Below are positions 1 to 7,767 of a DNA stretch of 20,711 nucleotides, one piece after another; the stretch's first letter is position 1; every line of letters begins with the position of its first letter. The DNA comes from HXMU1420-2 sp040830545. Its GTDB lineage: Bacteria; Pseudomonadota; Alphaproteobacteria; Rhodobacterales; Rhodobacteraceae. The position numbers were made by a program, and so were the translations under genes. Location of the stretch: the NCBI GenBank assembly GCA_040830545.1, contig JBFOMB010000167.1, positions 1 to 20,711 on the forward strand, given 5' to 3'. The notes under the pieces are model-generated. The model had not been told where the DNA came from. It searched no databases and was given only the letters and a program-made list of their open reading frames with translations.

Positions 1-589
1 GGCGCTGTCGGGTCTGGGGTTCGGCCTGATCGCGACAGCGATTTTCCCGGAGTTTTCCGGCGAAAGCTCGCTGTATGCTTTTGCCGGGATGGGAGCCGTG
101 GCGGCGGCGGTTCTGGGTGCACCGATTTCCACGACGCTGATCGTGTTCGAATTGACCGGAAACTGGCAGATCGGTCTGGCGGTGATGGTGTCGGTGTCCT
201 TGTCCACGGCCATTGCGTCGCGACTGGTGGATCGGTCGTTTTTCCTGACACAGCTTGAGCGGCGCGGGGTTCATCTGGCAGCGGGACCGCAGGCCTATCT
301 GCTGGCGATGTACCGGGTGTCCGGGTTGATGCGGTTGATGGACGACCCGCGCGCAGCGGATCGGGAGCGGTGTTGGGAACTGATCGAAAACGGGATTTAC
401 GTGGATGAATCCGCGACGCTGGAGACAGCGATGCCGATTTTCGATCAGGCAGGCGTTCAGTTCATTCCCGTGGTGTCATTGGGGCGAGAGACCACGACAC
501 CGGAATTGCGCGGGGCCTTGTTCCAGGTGGATGCGTTGAAGACGTATAACCGCGCGCTCGCCGCCACGGCGGCGGAAGAACACTCCTGA
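1..589 (+). CDS. ClC-family chloride channel, C-terminal part (5' end outside window)
   Basis: The reading frame is open from base 2 and ends with TGA at 587-589, so only the last ~195 residues are present. The first part holds hydrophobic membrane segments and a GAPISTTLIVFELTGNW stretch, which matches the conserved helix-N region of ClC chloride channels and H+/Cl- exchangers (the family motif is roughly GAPLTAxLxxFELTG). After a second hydrophobic segment comes a soluble tail of about 120 residues. It resembles a single or degenerate CBS region (IYVDESATLETAMPIFDQAG followed by FIPVV) and may regulate gating. The role would be anion transport across the inner membrane. The downstream gene is convergent, with hairpins between them. 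Family assignment is firm; channel versus exchanger cannot be decided without the missing N-terminal half. Confidence 0.85.
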   Translation, partial: ALSGLGFGLIATAIFPEFSGESSLYAFAGMGAVAAAVLGAPISTTLIVFELTGNWQIGLAVMVSVSLSTAIASRLVDRSFFLTQLERRGVHLAAGPQAYLLAMYRVSGLMRLMDDPRAADRERCWELIENGIYVDESATLETAMPIFDQAGVQFIPVVSLGRETTTPELRGALFQVDALKTYNRALAATAAEEHS

Positions 590-609
590 TCCGTCCGTGA
601 CTTCATGGA

Positions 610-626
610 GTGCGCGTGCCGCGCAC
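610..626. terminator. hairpin downstream of ClC gene
   Basis: Perfect 7-bp inverted repeat: GTGCGCG at 610-616 and CGCGCAC at 620-626 with a 3-nt loop, 20 bases after the ClC stop codon. No U-tract follows, so it may be a Rho-dependent or RNA-stabilising 3' hairpin rather than a classical terminator. Confidence 0.4.
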
Positions 627-637
627 ACATGGGTCTC

Positions 638-662
638 GGTGAAAATCGTTCCGATTTTCACC
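638..662. terminator. 11-bp perfect hairpin between convergent genes
   Basis: GGTGAAAATCG at 638-648 is followed by a 3-base loop and its exact complement CGATTTTCACC at 652-662. It sits between the convergent 3' ends of the ClC and DUF427 genes and is symmetrical, so it can act in both directions. It belongs to the composite element that ends with the repeat core at 701-725. Confidence 0.5.
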
Positions 663-700
663 TCGGGTGTTCGGCCCGTGGGGCCTCACGGCCTCCGGCG

Positions 701-725
701 GGAGTATTTGGGAACAATGAAGGGG
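701..725 (+). repeat. short interspersed repeat core, copy 1
   Basis: GGAGTATTTGGGAACAATGA followed by AGGGG at 721-725. It is nearly identical to 18064-18089, which differs by one A-to-T change and one extra G. In both places the core lies just before the 3' end of a minus-strand gene (12 bases here) and follows one or more hairpins. Two copies in 20 kb at equivalent positions suggest a dispersed intergenic element. Confidence 0.6.
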
Positions 726-737
726 TTTTGGCCTGCC

Positions 738-1082
738 TCAGATTTGTTCAACTTTGACCGTGTCGCTGCGATAGAAGGCCACGTGATCTTTGATCTGGGC
801 CATCGCGTCCAGCGGGTTCTCGTAGGACCAGGCGGCGTTTTCGGTGGTCGACGACAGGTTCACGATTGAGAAGTGGGCAGCATCGCCTTTGTGGGGGCAA
901 TGGGTGACCTTTTCGGTCCGGTCCAGCATGGCCATCGCGATGTCGTCGCGGGGGAAATAGATGACAGGCGCATAGTCGCCTTCGCTGAGTTCCAGCGCAT
1001 TGGTGCTTTCACCCAGAACCGCGCCGCCGGACCGGATCACCCATGTGCCGGGTGCTTTGCGAATTTGAATGTGATCGGCCAT
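738..1082 (-). CDS. DUF427 domain protein
   Basis: 114-aa cytosolic protein without membrane segments. The whole length fits the DUF427 family (small beta-tent-like fold): the pattern VIYFPRDDI, HCPHKGDAAHF, AAWSYENPLD and a C-terminal HVAFYRSDTVKVE are characteristic of that family. Its biochemical function is not established. The ATG at 1082 is preceded by AAAAGGA at a good distance, which supports this start. It lies 57 bases downstream of the M24 peptidase gene on the same strand and is probably co-transcribed with it. Confidence in the family is high; no function is proposed. Confidence 0.85.
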   Translation of the reverse strand: MADHIQIRKAPGTWVIRSGGAVLGESTNALELSEGDYAPVIYFPRDDIAMAMLDRTEKVTHCPHKGDAAHFSIVNLSSTTENAAWSYENPLDAMAQIKDHVAFYRSDTVKVEQI

Positions 1083-1139
1083 GCGGATTGTCCTTTTCTC
1101 AGTCCCTCGTGCTTCGCCAATTTATGTAACAGGTTAATG

Positions 1140-2930
1140 TCAGATCGGCGCTGCGGCGTTAGTCAACCATGCCTGCGCGTGCTTGCCCACCCGTGGCATG
1201 ATTTTTTCTGCAACTTGTGCATGGTAGGCGTTGAGCCAATCGCGGTCTTCGCGGCTGAGCATGCCGGTCACGATCAGGCGGCGGTCGATGGGCACGAAGG
1301 TCAGCGTCCGCCAGTCGAGCATGGTGCGTTCCGGGTCGCTGTCGGGAAGCGCACCAGCCTCTTGCACGACCAGCAGGTTTTCGATGCGGATACCAAACGC
1401 GCCTTCTCGATAGTATCCCGGTTCGTTTGACAGGATCATGCCATGTTCCAATGGCACATGGCTGGTCCGGCTGAGCCGCTGCGGGCCTTCATGGACGCTG
1501 AGATAGGCGCCAACTCCGTGGCCCAGCCCGTGGTTGAAATCCTGCCCGGCGAGCCAGAGGGGCATGCGGCCCACGGCCTCGATGTCGCGACCGGCGAGGC
1601 CTTTGGGCCAGCGCAGGCGGCTCATCGCGATCATGCCTTGTAGAACGCGCGTGAAAGCACGGCATTCAGCCTCGCCCGGTGTACCGATGGCAATGGTGCG
1701 GGTGATGTCGGTGGTGCCGTCCAGGTATTGCCCGCCAGAATCGAGCACCAGAAGGTGGCCGTCCTCCAGCATGCTGTCGGTGTCTTCGGTCACGCGGTAA
1801 TGCATGATCGCCCCGTTCGGGCCGGTGCCTGCGATGGTTTCGAAACTGATGTCTCGCAGGGCGTTGTCGCGGCGGCGCAGGTCCTCCAACTGGGTGACAA
1901 CGGTGGTTTCCGTGAGGCTGCCGGGGGTCTGCGCGTCGAGCCACGCCAGCAGTTCCACCATGGCGGCGGCGTCGCGCAGATGCGCCTCGGCTGATCCCGC
2001 GATTTCCACCGAGTTTTTGCGTGCCTTGGGCAGCGCGCAGGGTTCAGCGTCAAAAACGGCGCGGTCAGCCAGCAGCGTGTGAACGGCCTGCGGGGCGGAG
2101 CTTTTGTCGAGCCGCACGGGACCGGTCAGCGTCGACAGGATGTCAGGGAAGTCCTGCATGGCGTGGGGGGTGACAGCGTCAGTCAGGTGGTCGGCGAGGC
2201 CGTCAAGTTTTGTCAGGTCGATAAACAGATCCACGCGTGCATCATCGTGCAGAATTGCAAAGCACTGGGCGATCGGGTTGCGCGGGATGTCTGCGCCGCG
2301 AATGTTCAGCAGCCACATGATGCTGTCAGGCAAGGTCAGCACAGCGGCTTTGTGTCCAGCCTCGCGAAGGTCTGCGGCCAGTCGTGCGCGTTTATCGGCA
2401 TGAGACTCGCCAGCGAATTCAATCGGGTGGATGCGGACCGGGGCATCAGGCGGGGCAGGGCGGTCGGCCCAGATGCGGTCGATCAGGTTTGCGGTGGGCT
2501 TCAGCGTGATGTCATTTGCAGCCAGGGTCCGGTCCAGATCGGTAACCTGCCCAACAGTGTAGAGCCACGGGTCAAAACCCACCACGGCACCAGGTTTCAA
2601 CCGTTCGCACAGCCACGGGCCCAAGGTGATGTCGGGCCAGGGGATCGGGGTGAAGTCCGCTGCGACCTGCGATTTGACCTGTGTGCGGTAACGCCCGTCG
2701 ACAAACACGCCTGCCTCTTCACACAAGACGGCGCAGAAACCGGCGGACCCGGTGAACCCGGTCAGCCAGGCCAGCCGTTCGTCACGTGGGGCGACGTATT
2801 CGCCCTGATGCACATCCGCGCGGGGGACGAGGTAGGCATCCAGCGCCTCGGTCGCCATAGCGTCACGCAGGGCGGCCAGGCGGGGTGGTCCCTGTTCGGG
2901 GCGGGCGGTGACGGTGAAGGTCTGGAACAT
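1140..2930 (-). CDS. M24B-family aminopeptidase P (Xaa-Pro aminopeptidase)
   Basis: 596-aa three-domain aminopeptidase P that removes an N-terminal residue preceding proline, in the cytosol. Two N-terminal creatinase-like domains begin with an LAALRDAM...DAYLVPRADVHQGEYV...RLAWLTGFTGSAG pattern. The C-terminal pita-bread domain carries the dinuclear metal ligands: Asp residues in LDSGGQY and DGTTDITRT (near residue 405), His in HGLGHGVG (near 468), Glu in NEPGYY (near 501) and Glu in RIEN (near 516). All five ligands are present, so it should be active. I chose the ATG at 2930 (MFQTF...), which gives the usual family length and has AAGGA upstream. A TTG at 2993 would add 21 proline- and arginine-rich residues. 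It precedes the DUF427 gene in a likely two-gene unit and is divergent from arsR. Confidence 0.92.
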   Translation of the reverse strand: MFQTFTVTARPEQGPPRLAALRDAMATEALDAYLVPRADVHQGEYVAPRDERLAWLTGFTGSAGFCAVLCEEAGVFVDGRYRTQVKSQVAADFTPIPWPDITLGPWLCERLKPGAVVGFDPWLYTVGQVTDLDRTLAANDITLKPTANLIDRIWADRPAPPDAPVRIHPIEFAGESHADKRARLAADLREAGHKAAVLTLPDSIMWLLNIRGADIPRNPIAQCFAILHDDARVDLFIDLTKLDGLADHLTDAVTPHAMQDFPDILSTLTGPVRLDKSSAPQAVHTLLADRAVFDAEPCALPKARKNSVEIAGSAEAHLRDAAAMVELLAWLDAQTPGSLTETTVVTQLEDLRRRDNALRDISFETIAGTGPNGAIMHYRVTEDTDSMLEDGHLLVLDSGGQYLDGTTDITRTIAIGTPGEAECRAFTRVLQGMIAMSRLRWPKGLAGRDIEAVGRMPLWLAGQDFNHGLGHGVGAYLSVHEGPQRLSRTSHVPLEHGMILSNEPGYYREGAFGIRIENLLVVQEAGALPDSDPERTMLDWRTLTFVPIDRRLIVTGMLSREDRDWLNAYHAQVAEKIMPRVGKHAQAWLTNAAAPI

Positions 2931-3026
2931 GGGGCGCGCGGTCCTTGGGTCTGGTTTTGGGCGGACTGTTTCAAAGAACCGGTGGAGGCTCAAGTGGTTG
3001 GAAACTTAGCCGATTGGATAAGTGTC

Positions 3027-3056
3027 TTGACGTGCCTTTGCGAATCTGAATAGTTA
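3027..3056 (+). promoter_or_regulatory. candidate arsR promoter
   Basis: TTGACG at 3027-3032 is a good -35 hexamer. A weak -10 (TAGTTA at 3051-3056, 18-bp spacer) lies inside the operator-like inverted repeat. Transcription would begin at or next to the GTG start at 3062, and no Shine-Dalgarno precedes that start. A leaderless mRNA repressed by promoter occlusion is the simplest reading, but this is inference. Confidence 0.4.
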
Positions 3057-3072
3057 GCCACGTGGCTTACCA
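3051..3072. promoter_or_regulatory. inverted-repeat operator overlapping the arsR start codon
   Basis: Left arm TAGTTAGCCAC (3051-3061) and right arm GTGGCTTACCA (3062-3072) are complementary at 9 of 11 positions, with a perfect 12-bp palindrome AGCCACGTGGCT in the centre. The right arm begins exactly at the GTG start of the ArsR gene. ArsR-type repressors bind such dyads, so autoregulation of the arsR-SRPBCC operon is likely. Confidence 0.6.
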
Positions 3073-3403
3073 TGATCAAACCCTGACCGCGCTGTTCCAT
3101 GCCCTGTCCGACCCAACGCGTTTGGCGGTTGTGGAAACACTGTGCGATGGCCCGCATTCTGTTGGTCAACTGGCGGAACCCTACGACATGGCGTTGCCGT
3201 CCTTCCTGAAACACGTGCGTGTTTTGGAGGATGCCGGGCTGGTGCGTAGCCATAAGAAAGGGCGCGTGCGTACGGTGTCGTTGGTGCCGCAACGCATGGC
3301 ACAGGCGGACGCGTGGATCGCGGCCCGACGTCACATGTGGGAGCGACGGTTGGACAGCTTTGGCGACTACCTGGACAAGACTTCAAAGGAGACAGACACA
3401 TGA
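3062..3403 (+). CDS. ArsR-family winged-helix transcriptional regulator
   Basis: 113-aa protein with the ArsR/SmtB fold: the N-terminal helix TLTALFHALSDPTRLAVVETL, then a helix-turn-helix (SVGQLAEPYDMALPSFLKHVRVLEDAGLV, roughly residues 34-62) and a beta wing with KKGRVRTVSL. It lacks the CxC metal site of true metal sensors, so the signal is unlikely to be arsenic. It resembles the subgroup that is translationally linked to SRPBCC (AHSA1-type) proteins. The only reasonable start is GTG at 3062, because an in-frame TGA lies at 3047-3049 and there is no other start codon between. The gene overlaps the next by ATGA (3400-3403). It probably represses its own operon through the dyad at 3051-3072. 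Confidence 0.88.
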   Translation: MAYHDQTLTALFHALSDPTRLAVVETLCDGPHSVGQLAEPYDMALPSFLKHVRVLEDAGLVRSHKKGRVRTVSLVPQRMAQADAWIAARRHMWERRLDSFGDYLDKTSKETDT

Positions 3404-3855
3404 CATTACACCACGAAACCCTTGTTCTGGAACGGGAATACCCACATCCAAAGGCCCGAGTGATGGAGGCGTTTTCCACCGTCGAAGGCTATACCGCCTG
3501 GTCCAGTCCAGCGCCGGGGGCAGAGGTCACGGTTGATCCGTTCGAGTTTCACGTAGGTGGGCAGGCCGTTGTGCGGATGGATGCGGGCGAAGAAGGCGGG
3601 GTCTGGGTGAACACGGACCGGTTCGTCGACATCGGGCCCGATCATATCGTTCAGGCGTGCACGCTCGAAGGACCGCCGGGACTGGAATGTGCCTCTACCG
3701 TGACGTTGGAGTTCACCGAGACACCGGCGGGCTGCAAATTGAGCGTGACGGAGCAGGGTACATTTTTCATGGGTGACGAGGGCGCGATGGGCCATCAGGA
3801 AGGTTGGACCGCCATGCTGGCCAGTCTGGCGGAGTGGTTGGACAGCCGAGCCTAG
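3400..3855 (+). CDS. SRPBCC-domain protein (AHSA1/CalC-type)
   Basis: 151-aa START-like hydrophobic-ligand-binding protein. The pattern is typical of the AHSA1 C-terminal subfamily: LVLEREYPHPKARVMEAFSTVEGYTAWSSP at the N-terminus, a central FHVGGQAVVRMDAG strand pair, and the C-terminal helix EGWTAMLASLAEWLD. The ligand is unknown. The start ATG at 3400 overlaps the arsR stop as ATGA and has AAAGGAG at 3385-3391, so translation is coupled to the regulator. The pairing suggests the SRPBCC protein handles or senses a small molecule in the same response. Its TAG stop interlocks with the TAG stop of the opposite-strand transporter in a CTAG at 3852-3855. Confidence 0.85.
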   Translation: MTLHHETLVLEREYPHPKARVMEAFSTVEGYTAWSSPAPGAEVTVDPFEFHVGGQAVVRMDAGEEGGVWVNTDRFVDIGPDHIVQACTLEGPPGLECASTVTLEFTETPAGCKLSVTEQGTFFMGDEGAMGHQEGWTAMLASLAEWLDSRA

Positions 3856-4721
3856 CGCGTCACCACCAGCGTGACGCCGGCCACCACCAGCAGCGACATG
3901 ATCAGATGGCGAACGGTCAGTTTTTCGTTACGAAAGAACAATACCCCCAACAACAGCGTCCAAAGCGGTGTTGTTGAGGATAGGGGCGCCGCAAGGGAAA
4001 CCGCGCCGTAACTGATGGAGATTTGCAGCGAAAGGATACCGCCGCCGATGACAAACCCGTTGACGAGGAACAGTTGGTTGCCTTGCCTTGTGGTGCGCAA
4101 TGGGCGGCGGGCACGGATCGACAGCAACCAGATACCCAGTATGACCGTCGAAACAGTCGCCATGACCAGCGTTGCGAAATAGGCGCTGTTGACCTCGGCG
4201 AATCCATACTTGGTCAGCGGTTGGACCACGCCCCGCGCAGCGGACGCACCCAGTGGCAGCAACAAGGCCCAGATCGGGAAGCCGCGTGCGATCCCCGCGC
4301 CCGGAGCAAGCGCCGACAGCAGCAGACCTGCCAGCATCAGGGCGATGCCAAGCACGCCCTGCGTGTTCAGGTCCTCACCCAGAAACATCACCGCCAGTGT
4401 TACTGCGAACAAGGGCGCAAATGATCCGATGCCCGATGTCAGTGCTGGACCCACCTTCACCACCGAGGCGACCTGCAAGGGCTGACTGGCTGCGGGGAAG
4501 ATCAACCCACAGGCCGCAAAGATCAGGGCAGCGCCGGTGAAGATCCACGCAGGATCAATCAGGAACGGCGCAACCAACCACAGAAGACCTGCCATGGTCG
4601 CCACGGACAGGAATGCCCCCATGGCCACCTCGGTCCCCGCCAGCGCGGATTTCTGGACATGGGAGGTCAGGCCGAAAAAGAAGCCAGAAAGCAGGCCAAA
4701 GATGACGGCAATGAGGCTCAT
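3852..4721 (-). CDS. EamA/DMT-family transporter
   Basis: 289-aa inner-membrane protein made of about ten hydrophobic helices in two homologous EamA halves. The second half ends with the typical APLSSTTPLWTLLLGVLFFRNEKLT...LIMSLLVVAGVTLVV pattern; the first half has the equivalent GSFAPLFAVTLAVMFLGEDLNTQGVLGIALMLAGLLL. DMT-family proteins export or import metabolites, and the substrate cannot be read from sequence. I chose ATG at 4721; a GTG codon directly before it (4724) would add one residue. It lies 49 bases downstream of cobT on the same strand and is probably read through from it, so a link to cobalt or corrinoid metabolism is conceivable but unproven. Confidence 0.88.
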   Translation of the reverse strand: MSLIAVIFGLLSGFFFGLTSHVQKSALAGTEVAMGAFLSVATMAGLLWLVAPFLIDPAWIFTGAALIFAACGLIFPAASQPLQVASVVKVGPALTSGIGSFAPLFAVTLAVMFLGEDLNTQGVLGIALMLAGLLLSALAPGAGIARGFPIWALLLPLGASAARGVVQPLTKYGFAEVNSAYFATLVMATVSTVILGIWLLSIRARRPLRTTRQGNQLFLVNGFVIGGGILSLQISISYGAVSLAAPLSSTTPLWTLLLGVLFFRNEKLTVRHLIMSLLVVAGVTLVVTR

Positions 4722-4770
4722 CACCCGGACCCAAGGCCGTCAGGGCGAGGGCCGCTGGTCGCCTGTTGGC

Positions 4771-6648
4771 TCAAATGGCCTTCTTCATCCCCATCACCCG
4801 GGCACGGGCCCGGGGATCGGAATCAAACAGTGCGGCCAGTTGTTCGGTCATCGCACCCGCGAGCTGTTCCACATCAGTGATTGTCACCGCGCGGTCATAA
4901 TAGCGGGTCACATCGTGACCGATACCGATGGCCAGCAGTTCGACCATCTTGCGCTTTTCAACCATCTCGATCACGTCGCGCAGGTGTTTTTCCAGGTAGT
5001 TGGCCGGATTCACGCTGAGTGTGGAATCGTCCACCGGGGCACCGTCCGAAATCACCATCAGAATCTTGCGCTGTTCACGCCGCGCGATCATCCGGCGATG
5101 TGCCCATTCCAACGCCTCGCCGTCGATGTTTTCTTTCAGCAGGCCCTCTTTCATCATCAGGCCCAGGTTGGGTCGGGTCCGCCGCCACGGCGCGTCCGCA
5201 CTTTTGTAGACGATGTGGCGCAGGTCATTCAGGCGGCCGGGCTGTTGTGGGCGGCCATCGTTCAGCCACGCCTCGCGCGCCTGTCCGCCCTTCCACGCGC
5301 GGGTGGTGAATCCCAGGATTTCCACCTTTACGTTGCAGCGTTCCAGAGTGCGTGCGAGCACGTCCGCACAGATGGCGGCAATGGAAATCGGGCGGCCCCG
5401 CATAGACCCGGAGTTGTCCAGCAACAGGGTCACGATGGTGTCGCGGAACTCCATATCCTTTTCGACCTTGAAGCTCAGCGGCGTGGTCGGGTTGGCCACA
5501 ACGCGTGCCAGTCGCCCGGCGTCCAGAATGCCTTCTTCCCGGTCGAATTCCCAACTGCGGTTCTGTTGCGCCTGAAGGCGGCGTTGCAGTTTGTTGGCCA
5601 GACGCGACACCGCGCCCTTCAAGGGTTCCAGCTGCTGATCCAGATAAGCGCGCAAACGCTCCAGCTCTGCCGGTTCGGCGAGGTCTTCGGCGGATACCTC
5701 TTCGTCATGAGTGTCCAGATAGACCTTGTAGTTCGGGTCCGCCTCGCTGACCGGCGGGGGAGGGGGCGGCTCCAGCGGTGCCTCGCCTTCGGGCAGCTCG
5801 GCCTCTTCGCCCAGTTCCTCGTCCGCCATGTCATCCATGGAGATCTGGGCCTCGGCTGAATCCTGCTGTTCTTCCTGGCTTTGCTCGGCGTCCGCGTCGG
5901 CCTGATCGTCGTCCTGATCTTCGGACCCGGTGCTTTCAGGATCGTCCTCTTCCTGCAGGTCTTCTTCGTTTTCGTCCTGGTTTTCGTCGTCCAACTCGTC
6001 AGGGTCATCGCCCAGCTGGTCGCCATAACCCAGATCGGAAATCAACTGCCGCGCCAATCGGGCAAAGGCCGATTGGTCCGCCAGAACGTCGTCGATGTTG
6101 TCGAGCGTGTCGCCCGCCTGTTCCTCGATAAACCCGCGCCACAGGTCCATCACGTTCTGTGCGCCTGCAGGCAGGTCGCGGCCTGTGGTCAGGTGGCGGA
6201 CAAGGTATCCGGCAGCCACAGACAACGGCGCCTCGGACGCTTCGCGGATCTGGTCGTACCCACGGCGCAGGGCCTCGTGCCCGATCTTGGCGTCGATGTT
6301 GCCAGCAGTGCCCGGCATGTCGCGCGCGCCCATGGCCTCGCAACGGGCGGTTTCCATGGCCTCGTACAGGTCACGCGCCATGTCCCCCGGCGGGGCATAA
6401 CGCGCGTGTACGCTGTTGTCGTGGTACTTGTGATACAGCGCCAGCGCATCCGCCGTCCCGCGTGCCAGCAAAACCTCGCCCTTGGTCATGCGGCGGCTGA
6501 CCTGCGGCAGGCGCATGGAATCCCCGCTCAGACCGCTAGGATCAACGGAATAGCTCACGGACAGGTCCGGGTCGTCTGCCATCACCTTGGTGGCTTCGGC
6601 CAGGGCCTTTTTGAACGGATCAGCGGGGTTGTCGGTCGGATTAGCCAT
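4771..6648 (-). CDS. cobT: aerobic cobaltochelatase subunit CobT
   Basis: 625-aa subunit of the ATP-dependent cobaltochelatase CobNST, which inserts Co2+ into hydrogenobyrinic acid a,c-diamide in aerobic B12 synthesis. The N-terminal CobT domain (about residues 10-220) starts with FKKALAEATKVMADDPDLSVSY. A very acidic Asp/Glu/Gln-rich linker follows (about 215-290), then a proline run and a C-terminal von Willebrand A domain. The MIDAS motif DNSGSMRG is near residue 410, with further pattern ISDGAPVDDSTLSVNP near 535. Length and architecture match the family. ATG at 6648 is preceded by AAGGGC. Its partner cobS is not adjacent but 2.5 kb away, on the same strand, separated by three other genes. 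CobN is not in the window. Confidence 0.95.
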   Translation of the reverse strand: MANPTDNPADPFKKALAEATKVMADDPDLSVSYSVDPSGLSGDSMRLPQVSRRMTKGEVLLARGTADALALYHKYHDNSVHARYAPPGDMARDLYEAMETARCEAMGARDMPGTAGNIDAKIGHEALRRGYDQIREASEAPLSVAAGYLVRHLTTGRDLPAGAQNVMDLWRGFIEEQAGDTLDNIDDVLADQSAFARLARQLISDLGYGDQLGDDPDELDDENQDENEEDLQEEDDPESTGSEDQDDDQADADAEQSQEEQQDSAEAQISMDDMADEELGEEAELPEGEAPLEPPPPPPVSEADPNYKVYLDTHDEEVSAEDLAEPAELERLRAYLDQQLEPLKGAVSRLANKLQRRLQAQQNRSWEFDREEGILDAGRLARVVANPTTPLSFKVEKDMEFRDTIVTLLLDNSGSMRGRPISIAAICADVLARTLERCNVKVEILGFTTRAWKGGQAREAWLNDGRPQQPGRLNDLRHIVYKSADAPWRRTRPNLGLMMKEGLLKENIDGEALEWAHRRMIARREQRKILMVISDGAPVDDSTLSVNPANYLEKHLRDVIEMVEKRKMVELLAIGIGHDVTRYYDRAVTITDVEQLAGAMTEQLAALFDSDPRARARVMGMKKAI

Positions 6649-6713
6649 ATGCCCTTAAAACAACCCATGCACGGGAAAGGCAAGGGCCTGTGGCACCGCG
6701 TGCAGGCACGTCA

Positions 6714-6745
6714 TTGTCACCGGACTGGAAACAATCCGGTGACAA
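6714..6745. promoter_or_regulatory. 11-bp perfect inverted repeat between cobT and the RTX gene
   Basis: TTGTCACCGGA (6714-6724) and its exact complement TCCGGTGACAA (6735-6745) are separated by 10 bases. The dyad lies 66 bases upstream of cobT and 153 bases upstream of the RTX gene, in a 249-bp divergent intergenic region. It could be a regulator-binding site (arm centres 21 bp apart, two helical turns) or an RNA hairpin in either leader. There is no U-tract. I see no cobalamin-riboswitch features in this region and nothing else definable. Confidence 0.5.
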
Positions 6746-6897
6746 CGCGGAAACCGGTCTGTTCGGACGGGCCAACGTACGGGAATCCTCACCCCCAAAT
6801 GCGGGTTTCCGCAGTCCGGGCGCACGAAGCGCTGCGCTAGTTTGGCGAGGCACGCGCCGCTTTCATTCACGGCGCGGTCTTCAGCAAAGGGTAACCC

Positions 6898-7767
6898 ATG
6901 CCAAACACAAGCATTTTCAGCACGACCAATTTCAACGCGGGCAGTCTGCCGGTCCAGTCCGTTATTGTCGATCACAATGGCCTGATCGACGCTGGGCCGA
7001 TCACCAATCCAACCGCGCTGGGCTATACAGCAGAAAACCTGGACAACTACCTGGAAAACGGTTTTGCCTCTATCGGCTACGGATGGCTGATCAATGACGT
7101 ACAGACCCAGTTTCCGGGCGCGACGTATTACTACACGATTACCAGCGCCGTGACGCAAAACAACGTGACCACGGTTTACGCCGATCAGGGCATCACCGGC
7201 GGCAGCGGCAGTGAGGTCATTTTCGACACTGGTGGCAACGACATCTTCAATACCAAGGGAGGCGATGATTTGATCGTCAGCTTTGGCGGTGACAATGCCG
7301 TGGCGTCGGGCGGCGGCAATGACATCGTGTTCCTTGGCACCGGCAATGACGTGGTCAAGGCCGGGGGTGGGCATGACTATGTCGTGACGCGTGAAGGGGA
7401 CGATGCGATCAACGCGGGCGGTGGTCGGGACACGGTCGAAGCGGGGTCGGGAGAGGACCTGATCCTGGGTGGTCGAGGTCACGACCGGTTGGACGGTGGT
7501 GCGGACAATGACGTGCTGAATGGTGGCCGAGGGCGCGACACGTTTGTGTTCAACCTGGGCACTGGGTCTGACGTCATCGAGGATTTCGGTAATGGCAATG
7601 ACACGATTGAACTGGATCTGGCCATGGGCGCGTCCAGCTTTACCGATGTCTCAAACGCCAGTGCTCAGTCCGGAGCGGACCTGATCATCACGCTGGGCAC
7701 GGATGAAATCACCCTGCAAAACACAACGATCAACGATCTTAGCGCGTCGGATTTTGTGTTTGTGTGA
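6898..7767 (+). CDS. secreted RTX calcium-binding repeat protein
   Basis: 289-aa acidic glycine-rich protein. Residues 101-217 form 13 uninterrupted RTX nonapeptides of the GGxGxDxux type (for example SGGGNDIVF, GGRGHDRLD, GGRGRDTFV), which fold into a Ca2+-binding beta-roll outside the cell. A C-terminal block follows (SDVIEDFGNGNDTIELD), and the protein ends in SDFVFV, as expected for a type I secretion signal. There is no N-terminal signal peptide. The first 100 residues have no repeats and I do not recognise a catalytic motif in them. No ABC/MFP secretion genes are nearby, so export would use a system encoded elsewhere. ATG at 6898 follows AAAGGG. The gene sits between cobS and cobT in opposite orientation, suggesting insertion into that locus. 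Confidence 0.85.
   Translation: MPNTSIFSTTNFNAGSLPVQSVIVDHNGLIDAGPITNPTALGYTAENLDNYLENGFASIGYGWLINDVQTQFPGATYYYTITSAVTQNNVTTVYADQGITGGSGSEVIFDTGGNDIFNTKGGDDLIVSFGGDNAVASGGGNDIVFLGTGNDVVKAGGGHDYVVTREGDDAINAGGGRDTVEAGSGEDLILGGRGHDRLDGGADNDVLNGGRGRDTFVFNLGTGSDVIEDFGNGNDTIELDLAMGASSFTDVSNASAQSGADLIITLGTDEITLQNTTINDLSASDFVFV

Noticed and set aside
4537..5859. 440-codon plus-strand open frame
   Set aside because: Antisense to cobT and the EamA gene; histidine/arginine-rich composition without family resemblance. It is a by-product of GC-rich codon usage.
6649..6897. Possible cobalamin riboswitch upstream of cobT
   Set aside because: I looked for the B12-box and the conserved GCCACTG-type elements on both strands and did not find them; only the 11-bp dyad stands out.
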